From Blepharisma japonicum (Eukaryota > Ciliophora > Heterotrichea > Heterotrichida > Blepharismidae), in contig CATKHK010000113.1 of the NCBI GenBank assembly GCA_949751835.1, positions 1 through 64,000 of the forward strand: a DNA stretch of 64,000 bases, in the 5' to 3' direction. The notes under the pieces are model-generated. The model was not told where the DNA came from, made no database searches, and saw only the letters and a program-made list of their open reading frames with translations. The position numbers and the translations under genes are program-made. Position 1 is the stretch's first letter. Every line of letters starts with the position of its first letter. Positions 19,432 to 30,558 of this stretch are shown one piece after another.

Positions 19432-20076
19432 ATGGATTCCGGCCAATTTCAAACGTCTAAAATGGATATCAATGAACTTGCTGAGAGTTATAACAAAATT
19501 GCAGACTTCGAAAAAAGGGTCGCTCAATGTGAAAAAGCTGTAAAAATGCACAATTATTTATCTAAAATCAAAAAGGACCAGCAAGAAGCTAGATTTATTG
19601 AAAGCAATCAAAAATTGGGTGAATTTCATAAAAGATTAAAAAGAATTGAAGAAAATATGTATAAAAGTCTCCTTGATGTAGGTTTAAAGCTTGGTAAGCA
19701 TGATAATGAACTTCAGGAAGTGCAGAAAATAAGTGAAATAAAGGATGATATTGAGGAAATTAAATATAAATTTAAATCAGATGATCCTTTTATTCGATTA
19801 GATTCAGACATTGGAGATAAAATTAAGAGTGTAGAAGGAGCAATGAAAGAGTTTAGAGGAGAAATAGATGATTATGATATGAAAATAAAAAGGCTTAAAG
19901 AAAAAATTAAAAATATAAAAGAAAATACCCAGGAAGGATTATTGAGGAAACTACAAAGACAAGTCAACGATTTATATGAAAAACAAGATGCAGAGTTAAC
20001 GTATTTAGAACAAAATAATGTTGATATAGAAAAAGCAGAAGAAGAAATTTTTCTAAGCAGCTTACATTCTAACTAA
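19432..20076 (+). CDS. Coiled-coil protein, 214 aa
   Basis: Almost entirely predicted helix, with heptad-like Leu/Ile spacing from about residue 10 to 200 and a high Lys/Glu content. There is no domain signature or membrane segment. It converges on the LRR gene, with only 24 bp between stop codons, so the 3' UTRs must be very short or overlap. Function unknown. Confidence 0.75.
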   Translation: MDSGQFQTSKMDINELAESYNKIADFEKRVAQCEKAVKMHNYLSKIKKDQQEARFIESNQKLGEFHKRLKRIEENMYKSLLDVGLKLGKHDNELQEVQKISEIKDDIEEIKYKFKSDDPFIRLDSDIGDKIKSVEGAMKEFRGEIDDYDMKIKRLKEKIKNIKENTQEGLLRKLQRQVNDLYEKQDAELTYLEQNNVDIEKAEEEIFLSSLHSN

Positions 20077-20100
20077 ATTAAATTAATTTTGATACATTCT

Positions 20101-22974
20101 CTATTTCGTCAGCCTCTTATTCATTCCAAGCTTTTTCATATCCTGTTGCAAGTCGGTAATTTTTTGAGAAATAATATCAGCTCTTTCTTGTTTACAAATT
20201 TCACATAAATAATTTCCACAAATGCACTCCTGCGTTGATTTTGTTGTACTGGGTTTTCTTACCAAAGTTCACAACTTAGCAATACTGCCTTCACTTTCTG
20301 CTATTCTATTAAGCATGCTATTAATATCTGCTTTAGCTTTCATTTTGTCCTCTGCAGTCATAGGTCTTTTGTTTTTTCGTTTATTTTTTTCCTTTTCGGA
20401 TATTTTATTAGATACAGTTTTAATTTTGATTTCTTGGAATTCTTTATCATTCGTTCCTTTCTTTTTTGATGATTTTTTCCTAGTGCCAGCTTCTGCTTCT
20501 TTTGAAGCTTCTTTGATATCTTTCAAGTGTGATTTTTCTACTTTTCCCAAATATCGTTTTGCTTCTGAAGAATCAGCTTGGCCTGATTTTTTCTTAATTG
20601 TAATTGCATTAGAGTTGGAAATTGCTCCTTTTGGCTTTTTGTCTGTTTTATCCTTCAAACTCTTGTCTTTCTTTGAAATATTTTCTTTTCATGCTTGAAA
20701 AATTTTTCCTAATATTGTGTCTCTGTTATAATTTAAGGCTTTATTTAAGTCAGCATTCTTCTCATTAAGAAAATTTCTTATCGAATTAAATGTCTTTGAA
20801 AATAATTTTGATTGACAGAACTCTAAAGCTAGCTTATCATTCTGTTTTTGTTTTTTTATGCTTTCTGATAAAGTATTTAACAATTTTGATTGGGCTCTCT
20901 TTTCTTTCCTCTCTTTTAGCTCTTTTTCCTTTTTTTTAAGCTTGTATTTATCATCTTTATATTTTTTCAAAGCTGAAAATGCAGTTCTCAATATTTGCTC
21001 GTTTTTTGCCTTTTGAATTTGATGGTGATAAAATGATAGTAATTTCTTATGCTGCTTTTTCTCCTCAGGAGTGTGATCTCTGCTGAGCTCAAATTGGTCC
21101 AGCTCTTCTTGCATTATTTCATCAATATTAGGGTCAATCTCGTATTTAAATTCAGGATGCTCATCATAATATTTGCCTCGATTTTTCTTTTCGTGAGATC
21201 CTCCTTTGATAGTTTTATCTTTTCCCTGCTCATGCTCCTCCTTATCTTCCTCAGTATTAAAAATGCCTCCGCTTTTGCTATGTCTTTGACTACTCGATCT
21301 ATAACTATTGCCAGCTTCTGGGGTATTGCTTTTTCTTGATCTCGGACTATTAATTTTTTCTGTCTTTGCATCTGATAACAAATCACTCCTATTTTGACTT
21401 TTCTCTGACCTATTCCTATCATCTATATATCTTGTTTCTTCTTCGTCTTTTGGTATCAAAAAGCCTTGAGCAGCTCTATTTTTTTCATTTATTTCTCCTT
21501 TATTTTTCTCTCTATTCAAAGGTTTTGCTCTTCTATACCTACTAACGTTATTTTCATCTATATCATTCTGACTATAGCTAGAATTTTCTGAATCCCCTGA
21601 TATCCTTAATTCTTCATTTTTTAGCCTTTCACTCTGCTTTAAAAATCTTTCTTTATCAAAACTTTCACTGCTTGGTCTTATTGCTTCAATATATTGCGGT
21701 TCATATAAACTTGGCAGTCCAAAATTAGAAAAATCAAGTCTTAAAATTTCTTCTTTTTCTTGTTGGAGGTCTTGGATTGAATTAATTTGATTTTGTAGTA
21801 TTACAAATAATGCTTTGAGATATTCAGAATAACATCCAAAAATCGGAAATAAATTCAAATTTTGATAAAGAAGAAAATCTTCTTTATTTGTTTCTAAATT
21901 TTTGAGCCGAGCGTTATTTGTTTGAAAAGCGTGTCTTCTTGCTAAATTATCAGTGTCTGTATTAGGAAAAATATCAGAAAAATGAAGACTCATCAAAAAA
22001 GGATTGGAGTTTTCTTCAATTATTGGACCTAACAAATAAAACTGCTTCAGTTCTTCTTCGAATTGTTCTTCTACAGTTGCGGAAGGTTTTGCTTTAAACT
22101 GCAAGTATTTTTGCATTTTATCATGTCCCCAAGAATGCAATTGCAATAAAATTTCGCAAAAAAGCCACTTAAAAACTCTGATGATTTCGGCTGAATTTTT
22201 CTCATTCAATTCTTCATCAATATCTCATTGCAAAGCTTTTCCTGCCACATCAATATAATTAAGTATCATATAAGGCCTTATCACCTTATTATAGCTATAA
22301 TTCGGTAGTCTTGGCATTGGTTTGATTTTTTTCAGTTCCCTACTATGTGCTGCATTAATTTCTTCCCAAAAAGGCCCTTCTTTTTTGTTAGATTTTCCTT
22401 GAAATTTTTGTAATAATTCGATTTTTATTTTATATTTTTTGTTTTCTATATCTCTTTTAACAAGAATTTGTTCATTCTTATAAAAATACGACAAAATCCT
22501 TTTAGAAAGCATAAGTGCGTCAGTTATATCTTGTCTTGTATGATCAGTGATTTTAACCCCGTCAATTTCAATTAAATTTGGGAAAATTTGAAGCAAAAGT
22601 GGTTCTAAATTCAGATGCAACGCAAAAGGATTCCCTGCCACAGATATGACTTTGATTTTTTCTGGGTGCGGTATTTTTAAAAGTTCATTGAAAGTTCCGA
22701 TATTATTGTGAGTGAACGAAATTTGTGTGAGTTTTCTGAACTGCTCAATCCCATCTAAACTTTTAAGCAAATTATGGGAAACATTAAGTTTGCCTACTTC
22801 TCTGTATTTTTCTGGGATTGCATCAATTTCAACTAATCCTCGAAAATTTACACTGAGGCCTTCTTGTTCGGTTAAGCAGGCGTCTGTAATAACTTCGCTG
22901 AGCTAAATATAAACTACCTTGTTTTGCAGGATTGGCCGTGCTAATTGAGAAGAATTCAAAGTTTGAAAGGACAT
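20101..22974 (-). CDS. Leucine-rich-repeat / charged coiled-coil protein, 952 aa, one 15-nt intron
   Basis: Exon 1 (22918-22974) encodes MSFQTLNSSQLARPILQNK. A 15-nt intron at 22903-22917 follows, then one long frame to TAG at 20101 with three TGA codons read as Trp. Residues about 30-140 are SDS22-type leucine-rich repeats (GKLNVSHNLLKSLDGIEQF, LTQISFTHNNIGTFNELLKI) ending in an LRR cap (NLIEIDGVKITDH). The middle is Arg/Asp/Glu/Ser-rich and low complexity, then basic helices (EKKQHKKLLSFYHHQIQKAK). The extreme C-terminus has a small Cys cluster (CICGNYLCEICKQ). LRR proteins of this kind are common in cilia and basal bodies; this role is inference. Confidence 0.85.
22903..22917 (-). other. 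15-nt spliceosomal intron in the LRR gene
   Basis: On the minus strand the intron is GTAGTTTATATTTAG. Left in, its TAG would end the frame. Removed, it joins the start exon to the LRR region with no frame change. A is at position 10. Confidence 0.85.
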
Positions 22975-23002
22975 TTTCTAATTTAATTAGTCTAAAGAAT
23001 TA

Positions 23003-24778
23003 TTATTCTATTGGCGAAGTTGCTTTTTCAAGCCAATTCAACGTAAAATCGTCATTTCTGGACCTCAGTATTGGTGAAAGAGTATCGTAAACAATTTGAT
23101 GGTAAGCGTTGATATAAGCTTTATCTTCATCATTAAGCATAGAAAGGAGGATTAAGTTTTTGTCATACGGGACCCTCGTCACATTTTCAAAACATAAGAA
23201 ATTCTCTATTGTAGGATGCTTGGCTACGAACATTACATTTTCGATTCTGATCCCAAAATTACCTTTTTCGTAGTACCCGGGCTCATTGGTGACGTTCATT
23301 CCTTCTTCCAGCTGAATTTTTCTTGCCCTTGATATTCCTTGAGGGCCTTCATGGACATTTAAATAATGCCCTACCCCATGCCCAGTACCATGCTGGAAAT
23401 CAAGACCTTTTTTCCATAGCCTCCTTCTTGCTAAAATATCAAGATCAGCACCACTAATTCCCCATGTACCATAAGGCCAAACGACCCTTTCTAGATCTAA
23501 ATTGCCTAAAAGCACTCTTGTATAGCATTCTTTTTCCCAGTCTGTAGGATTTCCATAGTGCACTGTTCTAGTTGTATCAATTGTACCATCTAAATATTGC
23601 CCGCCAGAGTCTAATAAATAAATTTGGTCCTTTTTGATTTCTGATGAATTGTCAGGTTCAGGATGATAATGAATAAAAGAAGCATTAGGGCCACTGCAAG
23701 AAATATTAGCAAATGAGAGACCCATATTAAGGTCTTCTTCAGAGCGGTATTGGTTTAATTTGAGTGCTGCTTCGTATTCATTATGAATGTGGCCATCTTC
23801 TAATTCTTTGCCTAACCATGCTAAATATTTACAGACAGCGACTCCATCTCTTATATGAGAGTTTCGGAATCCTTGTATTTCTGTGCTGTTTTTTATAGCT
23901 TTAAGATTAGTAATTATGCTTTCTTTTTTCTCTGGATTCTTGATTGATTTAAATAATTGATAATTACAGCTGGTTGAATCCACAATAACACTTTCTTCAA
24001 TTGCTGAGAGAAAACTGCTAGCTGATTCATAAGGATAAATTTGGATTCTATTTCCTTCTAAATACTCCCTGATATTTGCAACTTTTCCTTCATTAACAAA
24101 AAGATGAATTTTATTCTCTTCTCCTCTTTTTTCTAATATTAAATAAGAAAAGAAAACTGGGTTATACTCCACATCTTTTCCTCTCAAATTTAAAGTCCAA
24201 GCAATCTCATCCAGCGCTGTGACCAAATAAAAGTTTTTGTCTCCCATTTCTTCAGCAACTCTTTTTATTTTCTTAGTGAAGCTTTCTCCAGCATATTTTT
24301 CATCAAAAATAATGATTGGCTCTTGGCTGAGTTCAGGCCTGTTTTCCCATATTTCGTTTACTATATTTCTTTCGATAGGTAAAAACTGATAGCCTTTGTC
24401 TACAAAATACTTGGTTCGGTTAATAGCTGCGTCTGCAGTTACAATGCTAGGATCGTACCCTATGATGGAGTCTTTTGGGAGATTCTGAATGCACCATTCA
24501 TAGTAGGTAGGCACTCCTGAGGTTATTTTCATTAAATTCCATCCCTCATATAGCTCTTTTTCAGCCTCTTGCCAATACCTTCCATCTGTCCATAGCAATG
24601 CTTGCTCCTGAGTAATTAATGTATGTGCATTGGAGCCTTTAAATCCTGTAATAAAGCCGATACGTTTATCATGATCAGATAGATACTCATTTCTGTGAGG
24701 GTCCGAATGTGGCAGAAAATAGGCGTTTAAGCCAAGCTCTATCATTTTGCTCCTAAGCAGGGTAAGTGAATTGGACAT
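23003..24778 (-). CDS. XPNPEP1: Xaa-Pro aminopeptidase (aminopeptidase P, M24B), 591 aa
   Basis: The protein has the three-part aminopeptidase P layout: two creatinase-like N-terminal domains (MSNSLTLLRSKMIELGLNAY, HRNEYLSDHDKRIGFITGF) and a C-terminal pita-bread metallopeptidase. Metal ligands are visible: Asp in LLDSGGQYLDGTIDTTRT, His in GTGHGVGHYLNVHEG, and Glu in NEPGYYEKGNFGIRIEN. It removes the first residue from peptides with Pro in position two, usually in the cytosol with two Mn ions. I start at the Met of MSNS; an in-frame ATG at 24805 lies upstream. Length is close to human XPNPEP1 (623). There is no signal or membrane segment. Confidence 0.95.
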   Translation of the reverse strand: MSNSLTLLRSKMIELGLNAYFLPHSDPHRNEYLSDHDKRIGFITGFKGSNAHTLITQEQALLWTDGRYWQEAEKELYEGWNLMKITSGVPTYYEWCIQNLPKDSIIGYDPSIVTADAAINRTKYFVDKGYQFLPIERNIVNEIWENRPELSQEPIIIFDEKYAGESFTKKIKRVAEEMGDKNFYLVTALDEIAWTLNLRGKDVEYNPVFFSYLILEKRGEENKIHLFVNEGKVANIREYLEGNRIQIYPYESASSFLSAIEESVIVDSTSCNYQLFKSIKNPEKKESIITNLKAIKNSTEIQGFRNSHIRDGVAVCKYLAWLGKELEDGHIHNEYEAALKLNQYRSEEDLNMGLSFANISCSGPNASFIHYHPEPDNSSEIKKDQIYLLDSGGQYLDGTIDTTRTVHYGNPTDWEKECYTRVLLGNLDLERVVWPYGTWGISGADLDILARRRLWKKGLDFQHGTGHGVGHYLNVHEGPQGISRARKIQLEEGMNVTNEPGYYEKGNFGIRIENVMFVAKHPTIENFLCFENVTRVPYDKNLILLSMLNDEDKAYINAYHQIVYDTLSPILRSRNDDFTLNWLEKATSPIE

Positions 24779-25058
24779 TATTGAGCAATATTTTCTTAAT
24801 ATCATATAATAAGAAATTAGCAATGAAGATTACAATTATTAAAGAAATGTTTAGTAAATAGTAAATTCTTATTATTCTCCTAGAAAGGAAACACAATCTA
24901 TACCAGCTGTTAAAAATTTGATAAATAAGTAAATTCTAAATCTCACACTATTTATCAATAAAATTAAATATTAAAGCAGCTAGAAATCATAAAATTTTTA
25001 AACTTAGCAATATTGATATTTATTAAATAAAATTTACTTCTGAGTCAGATAATCTTAA

Positions 25059-26003
25059 ATGGTGAGATCTATTTAGTCAGGAAGCTTTGACACAAGACAC
25101 GAAGGCGCTATAAATGACGCCCAGTTCGACTATTATGGAAGACAGCTTGCAACCTGCTCTCAAGATGGACATATAAAGATATTTCTCACAAAAGAAGATG
25201 ACCAAATGCAACAAGTCGCAAACCTTCAGCACCACCAAGGCTCAGTCCTAGCTCTTTCATGGTCGCATCCTAAATTTGGTTCTTTATTAGCCTCCTGTGG
25301 AGTGGACCGAAAAGTACTTGTTTGGAAAGAAATGTCCTCAAATTCCTGAAATGTCGTATATGAATATGATAATCACGAAGGACCTATAAATTGTATAGCT
25401 TGGGGACCTTGGGAATATGACTTAACTCTTCTTGCCGGTTCTTTAGATGGCTCTGTTTCTGTAATTAGCAGGACTTCTGAAGACAGATGGGAAGCCATGA
25501 AGTTTACCGCTCATGAAGGAGGAGTTTATGCAGTTTCCTGGGCTCCAGCTACATCTTTAAGCTTGCTGGAAAGTGAAGAATCTTATTTAGTGAAGCGTTT
25601 TGTGTCAGGAGGAGCTGATAATTTAGTGAAAGTTTGGACTTGGGCAGATGAGCATTATGACTGCACACCATTAGATTTACATACAAGGTGTGTCAGAGAT
25701 GTAGCATGGTGCCCAAGCTTAGGGATGGCTAGAGATATGTTTGCAAGCTGTAGCGAGGATTGTACAGTCGCAATATGGACAAATTCGAGTGACAGCGGGA
25801 AGTGGAAATCCAAGTGTGTGCTTAAGCTGAAATACCCGATTTGGAGGGTTAGTTGGTCTGTTGCTGGAAATGTGCTGGCGGTCAGTGCATATGATAATAT
25901 TACAAGGCTATTAAAAGAAGCTCCTGATGAGACTTGGGAAGTTGTATCTACTATTAATGAGAACGGGCAACAGTCGAATGAAGATCATATTCAATTAGGA
26001 TAA
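25059..26003 (+). CDS. SEC13: SEC13 WD40 protein (COPII coat / nuclear pore), 309 aa, intron directly after ATG
   Basis: Exon 1 is only ATG (25059-25061). A 15-nt intron follows, then SGSFDTRHEGAINDAQFDYY, the usual SEC13 start. Six WD-type blades are readable (RQLATCSQDGHIKIF, LLASCGVDRKVLVW, FVSGGADNLVKVW, MFASCSEDCTVAIW, LAVSAYDNITRLLK). One Trp is TGA (SNS-W-NVVYEY). Known: SEC13 pairs with SEC31 in COPII cages and with Nup145C/Nup96 in the nuclear pore. Stop is TAA, 34 bp before the 3' end of the opposite-strand tRNA gene. Confidence 0.96.
25062..25076 (+). other. 15-nt intron abutting the SEC13 start codon
   Basis: GTGAGATCTATTTAG lies immediately after ATG and contains an in-frame TAG as its last codon. 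Its removal gives the expected SEC13 N-terminus. It has GTGAG rather than GTAAG at the donor and A at position 10. Confidence 0.88.
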
Positions 26004-26031
26004 TCAATAATATTTCTGTTTTGAAAAAAAT

Positions 26032-26036
26032 AAAAA
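26032..26036 (-). terminator. Pol III oligo-T terminator of tRNA-Val(TAC)
   Basis: TTTTT on the minus strand, one base after the discriminator position. The same spacing is seen at the second tRNA-Val gene. Confidence 0.7.
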
Positions 26037-26037
26037 G

Positions 26038-26110
26038 TACAAGCGGCGGGGATTGAACCCGCGACCTTCTGCGTGTAAGGCAGATGTGATAACCACTACA
26101 CTACACTTGC
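26038..26110 (-). tRNA. tRNA-Val (anticodon TAC)
   Basis: 73 nt without an intron. Acceptor stem GCAAGTG/CGCTTGT, D arm TAGTGTAGTGGTTATCAC (A box), anticodon stem-loop CTGC-CTTACAC-GCAG giving TAC, and T arm GCGGG-TTCAATC-CCCGC (B box). Discriminator A. It reads GUA and probably other GUN Val codons. The second tRNA-Val gene in this window differs by paired stem changes. Confidence 0.96.
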
Positions 26111-26495
26111 TCTTGGGCTATGAAATGAAAAAATCAATAAATAGTAAAAGATTTATTGAGTATCGAAAGCTTTTAAATGATGATAAAAGGCTAACATTTT
26201 AAAATTAAAATTGATAATATAAAAATTATTTTTGTATTGAAAAATATAAGGATTATTTTTTTAACTTTAATTGAAAAGCCTATGAGGCCAAGAGCAGGAA
26301 CAGTTTGATCGTAATATTATACTCGAAAATTATTGAAATTTTTAGGTTAAAACCGACCATAATCTCATTTTCAGTATTTGTTTATTTAAACTCATAATTT
26401 AAGTTTTCAAGCTAAAAATCTATTTAATAACTTATTGTTTACTTGAAATCAATAATATCTGCCTATTTATATGAATTTTTTGCATATTTAAATTT
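26111..26495. other. Intergenic spacer with tRNA 5' flank
   Basis: An AT-rich gap holding the upstream flank of the tRNA gene and the leader of the next coding gene. No open frame or repeat is supported. Confidence 0.55.
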
Positions 26496-28742
26496 ATGAG
26501 TAGGAGGTTTTTAGATGAATGAGATGCAATAATCTTCGAGCATTCTGCAAATTTTAAAAGTCCAAGCATTCCCAATTCAAGAAACTCAACCTGCACAGTC
26601 ACATCAGAGGAAAACTTTGACACAAAATTTCCAGACTGAGAATTAATCAACGACAAAACATTTTCGCGGCTTCAATCACTTCTTGAAGAACAAGACCAAG
26701 CTTATTTAGACAAAAAAACACTCCAAGCAACCAAACGAATTCTAATGGCAGACAAACACATCCCAATAGAAGCCGCAAACAGCTTAATTCACACAATTGA
26801 AAATTTAATAGCCCAAGAAAAGAAATACCTTAACCAAAGAAAATCTGACCTTTCCCTTATTTCAACCCATCCAACTACTCCAAAATCAACATTTTCTCCA
26901 TTTAGTGTTGGAACTCCTACAGAGATGTGAGACGAGCCTGATAAAGAAAAAGAAGAACTCTATAGCAGATTCAAAAATCTTTATGACTTTTTAGTACTTT
27001 TGTACCACCAACAAGTCGAAAAAAGAAACTCAGTAAGATCTGCCTCAATCCAAGCTGATTTAAAAACTCAAAAACCTATGGATTTATCTGTAAAGGATTT
27101 AAATGAGACTGATGTGCCAAGATGTTCTCGGTATTCTCAAACAGTTCCAGAAGCAAAAGATAATTCTATATATAATAAAGCTGCCAAACTGGAGCAGGAA
27201 AATATTGCTTTAATTTCACAAAATTCTGATTTAAAAGAAAATTTGGAAATCATGCAGTTTGAGTTGAAAAATACAATAAAATTGCTTGAAAAATGCAAGA
27301 AATTCAAAATTAAAACAGAGGATCTTATGAATGATTTGGATGAAGAATTAAAATCAATTAAAGCGAGCTTGGAAAATCAAGAAGTTGGTGAGGAGGAATA
27401 TTGGTGTGGAGTAAGTGAAATTATTGGAACTGCTGTAGATGAATTTAATGAAGCAAATGAGGAGTATGAGGAACAGAGTAATTATGAAGAAGAAATTGAG
27501 AGCAAAAAAGATGAAATTATTGGTTTATTGCAGCATAAAGTAGAAGAACTGACTGAGGTTTCTAAAGGCTATAAAGAATTTTCTGATAAATTGGCAGAGG
27601 AGCATCAATTTCTGCTTGAGAAAATGAGCAAAGAAGTAAATAATATTGAAATTCAATGCGATTTGGGAAAGGAAATTGATAAGCCCATAATTGATGACAG
27701 AAAAGTACTTCTTGAGAAACTAGAAAATGATAAAAAAATTGAAAAACTAATCCTTGAGAACACCGAAATTTACCAAAAATACTCTTTCATGCAAAGAGAA
27801 CTAGAAGAAATGAAAACATCAAACGAAGCCTACCAAAGACAATTGCACCACAAAGAAGAGGACTATAAAAATCTTTCTATTTCTCTTGCAAGTATAAGGC
27901 AAGATTTATCCAATAGAATTAAATCAGAAGAAGATTTATTAACTGACAATAAACTTCTTTCCAGCCAAGTTAAGGCTTTACGTGAAAGCATCCCTGAAAA
28001 AAATGATAAAGTTAAAATCCATTTATTAGAATGTGAAAACGAAAGCATGTCACGGCAAATAGCAGCTTTAACAAAATCAAATTCAGCCCTCCAAGAAAGC
28101 AATGCAAATATTTCTGCTATCTTGTCTGAATCTAAAGTAAAAACTGACAGTTTTTCTCAAGCTCAAGAAGAAATTAATAATTTAAAGAAAAAATTAAAAG
28201 AAAAAACTGATGATAGTAAAAGATTTCAATCAAGGATTAAGCTGCTTGAAGAGGAAAGAAGTAATATGAAAAAGCAGATTGATTCACAAAGGGAAATAGA
28301 GGAAGAAACTAAATCAAGCAAAGACTTAGCATTAAAGCAAAAATCACAAATGAAAAGGATGAAAGAAAAATGTGATTTTCTTGAAACTGAAAACAAAAAA
28401 TTGGCAGAAAATTCAAATTTATCTCAAGAGCAGATTAACGAATTAAAACTTCAAATCACAAAACTTGAGAAGACAGTTATTGGAAAAGACAAAGTGATCC
28501 TAGATTTTGATAAGAAAATGAGTATTTTGCAGGTTGATATAAATAATAAAACAGATTTAATTGATGAGCTCAAAGAAAAAATAAATCAAGAAAAAGAAGG
28601 GGAAGATCAGATGCAAGAGGAAATTGAGAGGCTAAAAGAAGAAATTAATAAATTAAAATCCAGTCAAGCTCCTCTGCGTAAAAATAATCCAGAATCAGAA
28701 GACCATGCTTACTTTGAAGAATGACTTTCTACTATAAGATAA
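26496..28742 (+). CDS. Coiled-coil protein, 748 aa
   Basis: The true start is ATG at 26496 (MSRRFLDEWDAIIFEHSANF). TGA codons at 26520, 26637, 26928 and 28722 are Trp, and the stop is TAA at 28740-28742. The first 190 residues are less regular, with Ser/Thr-rich linkers. From about residue 225 to 730 the protein is coiled coil rich in Lys/Glu/Leu. No motor head, kinase or membrane domain is visible. A cytoskeletal or tethering role is possible but unproven. It lies 63 bp upstream of the Vti1 gene on the same strand. Confidence 0.8.
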
Positions 28743-28805
28743 TGAAATATTTTTTAATTTTGTATTTTAATCCGTTTTTAATTTCCAATATTTTGATAAA
28801 ATTTG

Positions 28806-29429
28806 ATGTTGCAAAGCTGTGAGCAAGATTTTCTGAAAATCCTTATAGAATGCCGAACAATCATCGTCCGGCCAGACAAAGACGCTCTTCTAAAGCTCCA
28901 CAAAGACCTAAACGAAGCCCAAAAATTGCTAAAGCAGATGGAATTTGAAGCTTCAATGATGCCTTTTATCGCAAAATCTCAATTGCAAACAAGAATCAAA
29001 AGACATGAAGGTGACTGAAAAGAGCTGATGCAAAGAGTAAAAGAAGAAGAACGAAAAATCGCAGAAAATATCAATAAAGAAGTCCTAATGGGGCAAGCGC
29101 TTAACAATGAGCCAATTCAAGATAAAAGATTAACAGAGTCTCAAAAGCTGCTAACAGACCAAGGAGACAGGCTTGAGCATGGAAAGAAAATGGCTTTGGA
29201 GTCTGAATCCATCGCAATCAATACTATGACCACGCTCAAAATGCAGAGAGAACAGATTTACAGAGTTTCTTACGGCGCTCAAGATATTTCAGAAAATTTA
29301 GGAAAATCAAATAAAATGATAGCCGCAATGCATAGGAGAGCTCTGACGAATAAAATGATAATGATTGCCATCATTATTTTGCTGGTTATGACTATTGTTG
29401 TTGTCTTTTATATGAAATTTCTTAAGTAA
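28806..29429 (+). CDS. VTI1: Vti1-type Qb-SNARE, 207 aa
   Basis: An N-terminal Vti1 three-helix bundle (about residues 5-90, with EAQKLLKQMEFEASMM) precedes a SNARE motif (about 115-180). The SNARE motif carries the family pattern LTDQGDRLEHGKKMALESES, and a zero-layer Gln is expected within it. RRALTNKMIMIAIIILLVM then begins a C-terminal membrane anchor with only a few residues after it. One Trp is TGA at 29016. Known: Vti1 works in Golgi-endosome-vacuole fusion, the same route as VPS11/HOPS and AP-1. I start at ATG 28806 rather than the TTG just upstream. Confidence 0.92.
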
Positions 29430-29448
29430 ATAGAAAATTATAGTAAAT

Positions 29449-30558
29449 ATGAGCAATGCAAAAGAGGTAGAAAAGATGTGCAGCGACATTGATAAGACGA
29501 CAGGAAATGTTGATGAGTGTTTAAAAATCATTAAAGAATCAATAGCAAAAAGAGTTCCAGGACTTAATGGGCTATATAAAAATTATAAGCAATATTGGAT
29601 ATTAGTATATGAGTGTGGGTTAGAGCTGCAAAGTATAGAAGATGCTATGAATATTAATGAAAAAGATAGAGTAAATTATATTTTGTCTGTAAAAGTGTCA
29701 AAGTTTGAGAAATGGCAAAAACTGTTTGATATTGCTGATGTTATTGAGTATATAGAATCTCAATCAAAAAACTATCTAATTTTGTTAAACAAATTGCCAA
29801 AAACCGAACAATATGATGATGCTGTCCAAGACTCATTATTAAAAACACTTGTAAATCATCCTCGTCCTGAAGAATTTGCAAAATCGCCAATAAAACTGCA
29901 CAAATTGCCAAGTGAAGAATCCTTTTTACAAATGCGCCTTGAAAATATGCAAGTCTTGCTAGCCATAAGCGAGCCAATAATAACTGCAACTTTATTGGAT
30001 TTTTATAATAAAAAAGCCCAAAACCATTATTTTGAAGACTATATAATTTCAAATTACCATGATTTAGGCACAGCTTTGGCACAAAATCAGACAGATAATT
30101 TACTAGAAATATTAGAATACACAATTAATTTAGACAATATTCAGGTGATTCTGCATATTTTAAACCATTATTCTATCGATTTGTCGTCAAAATGCTTTTA
30201 CTTTGCTGCGAAAAATGCTTTAATTGAATATATGGCCCCCCCTTGTGTATCTCAGAGGCTTCTTCCTTATGAAATGGAGGCTTGTTTGGACTCTATGAAC
30301 TCTGATGAGCTTTCTGAGCTTAAAAAATTTATTTTTAGCAAGATGCTGTCTTTAGATACACAAAATGCGATGGGAAAACTTATTCAAAGCCGAGGAGTTG
30401 ACTGTTTTTTGGAACTTGAGTTGAGCGAATTCAAATTAAAGTGGATAAAAAAGTTAACTGAAGACCTGCAAATTGAAATGCTGCATGCAAAGAAGATTGA
30501 AGATGCAATAGATGTTGTAGGGGCTTTTCATAGAAGCTTAGAAAAACACAAAACTTAA
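29449..30558 (+). CDS. Hypothetical helical protein, 369 aa
   Basis: Not recognised. A single intact frame, rich in Leu, Glu and Lys, largely helical, with a coiled-coil-like N-terminus (EVEKMCSDIDKTTGNVDECL). The C-terminal two thirds look like a helical repeat or vesicle-tether fold (NYHDLGTALAQNQTDNLLEI). No membrane anchor or zinc ligands. It starts 19 bp after the Vti1 stop on the same strand. That closeness suggests no shared function by itself, because compact spacing is general here. Confidence 0.72.
   Translation: MSNAKEVEKMCSDIDKTTGNVDECLKIIKESIAKRVPGLNGLYKNYKQYWILVYECGLELQSIEDAMNINEKDRVNYILSVKVSKFEKWQKLFDIADVIEYIESQSKNYLILLNKLPKTEQYDDAVQDSLLKTLVNHPRPEEFAKSPIKLHKLPSEESFLQMRLENMQVLLAISEPIITATLLDFYNKKAQNHYFEDYIISNYHDLGTALAQNQTDNLLEILEYTINLDNIQVILHILNHYSIDLSSKCFYFAAKNALIEYMAPPCVSQRLLPYEMEACLDSMNSDELSELKKFIFSKMLSLDTQNAMGKLIQSRGVDCFLELELSEFKLKWIKKLTEDLQIEMLHAKKIEDAIDVVGAFHRSLEKHKT

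Noticed and set aside
20222-20698. Plus-strand 158-codon Phe/Leu/Ser frame
   Set aside because: It is the complement of the Lys/Glu-rich C-terminus of the LRR gene and has no independent features.
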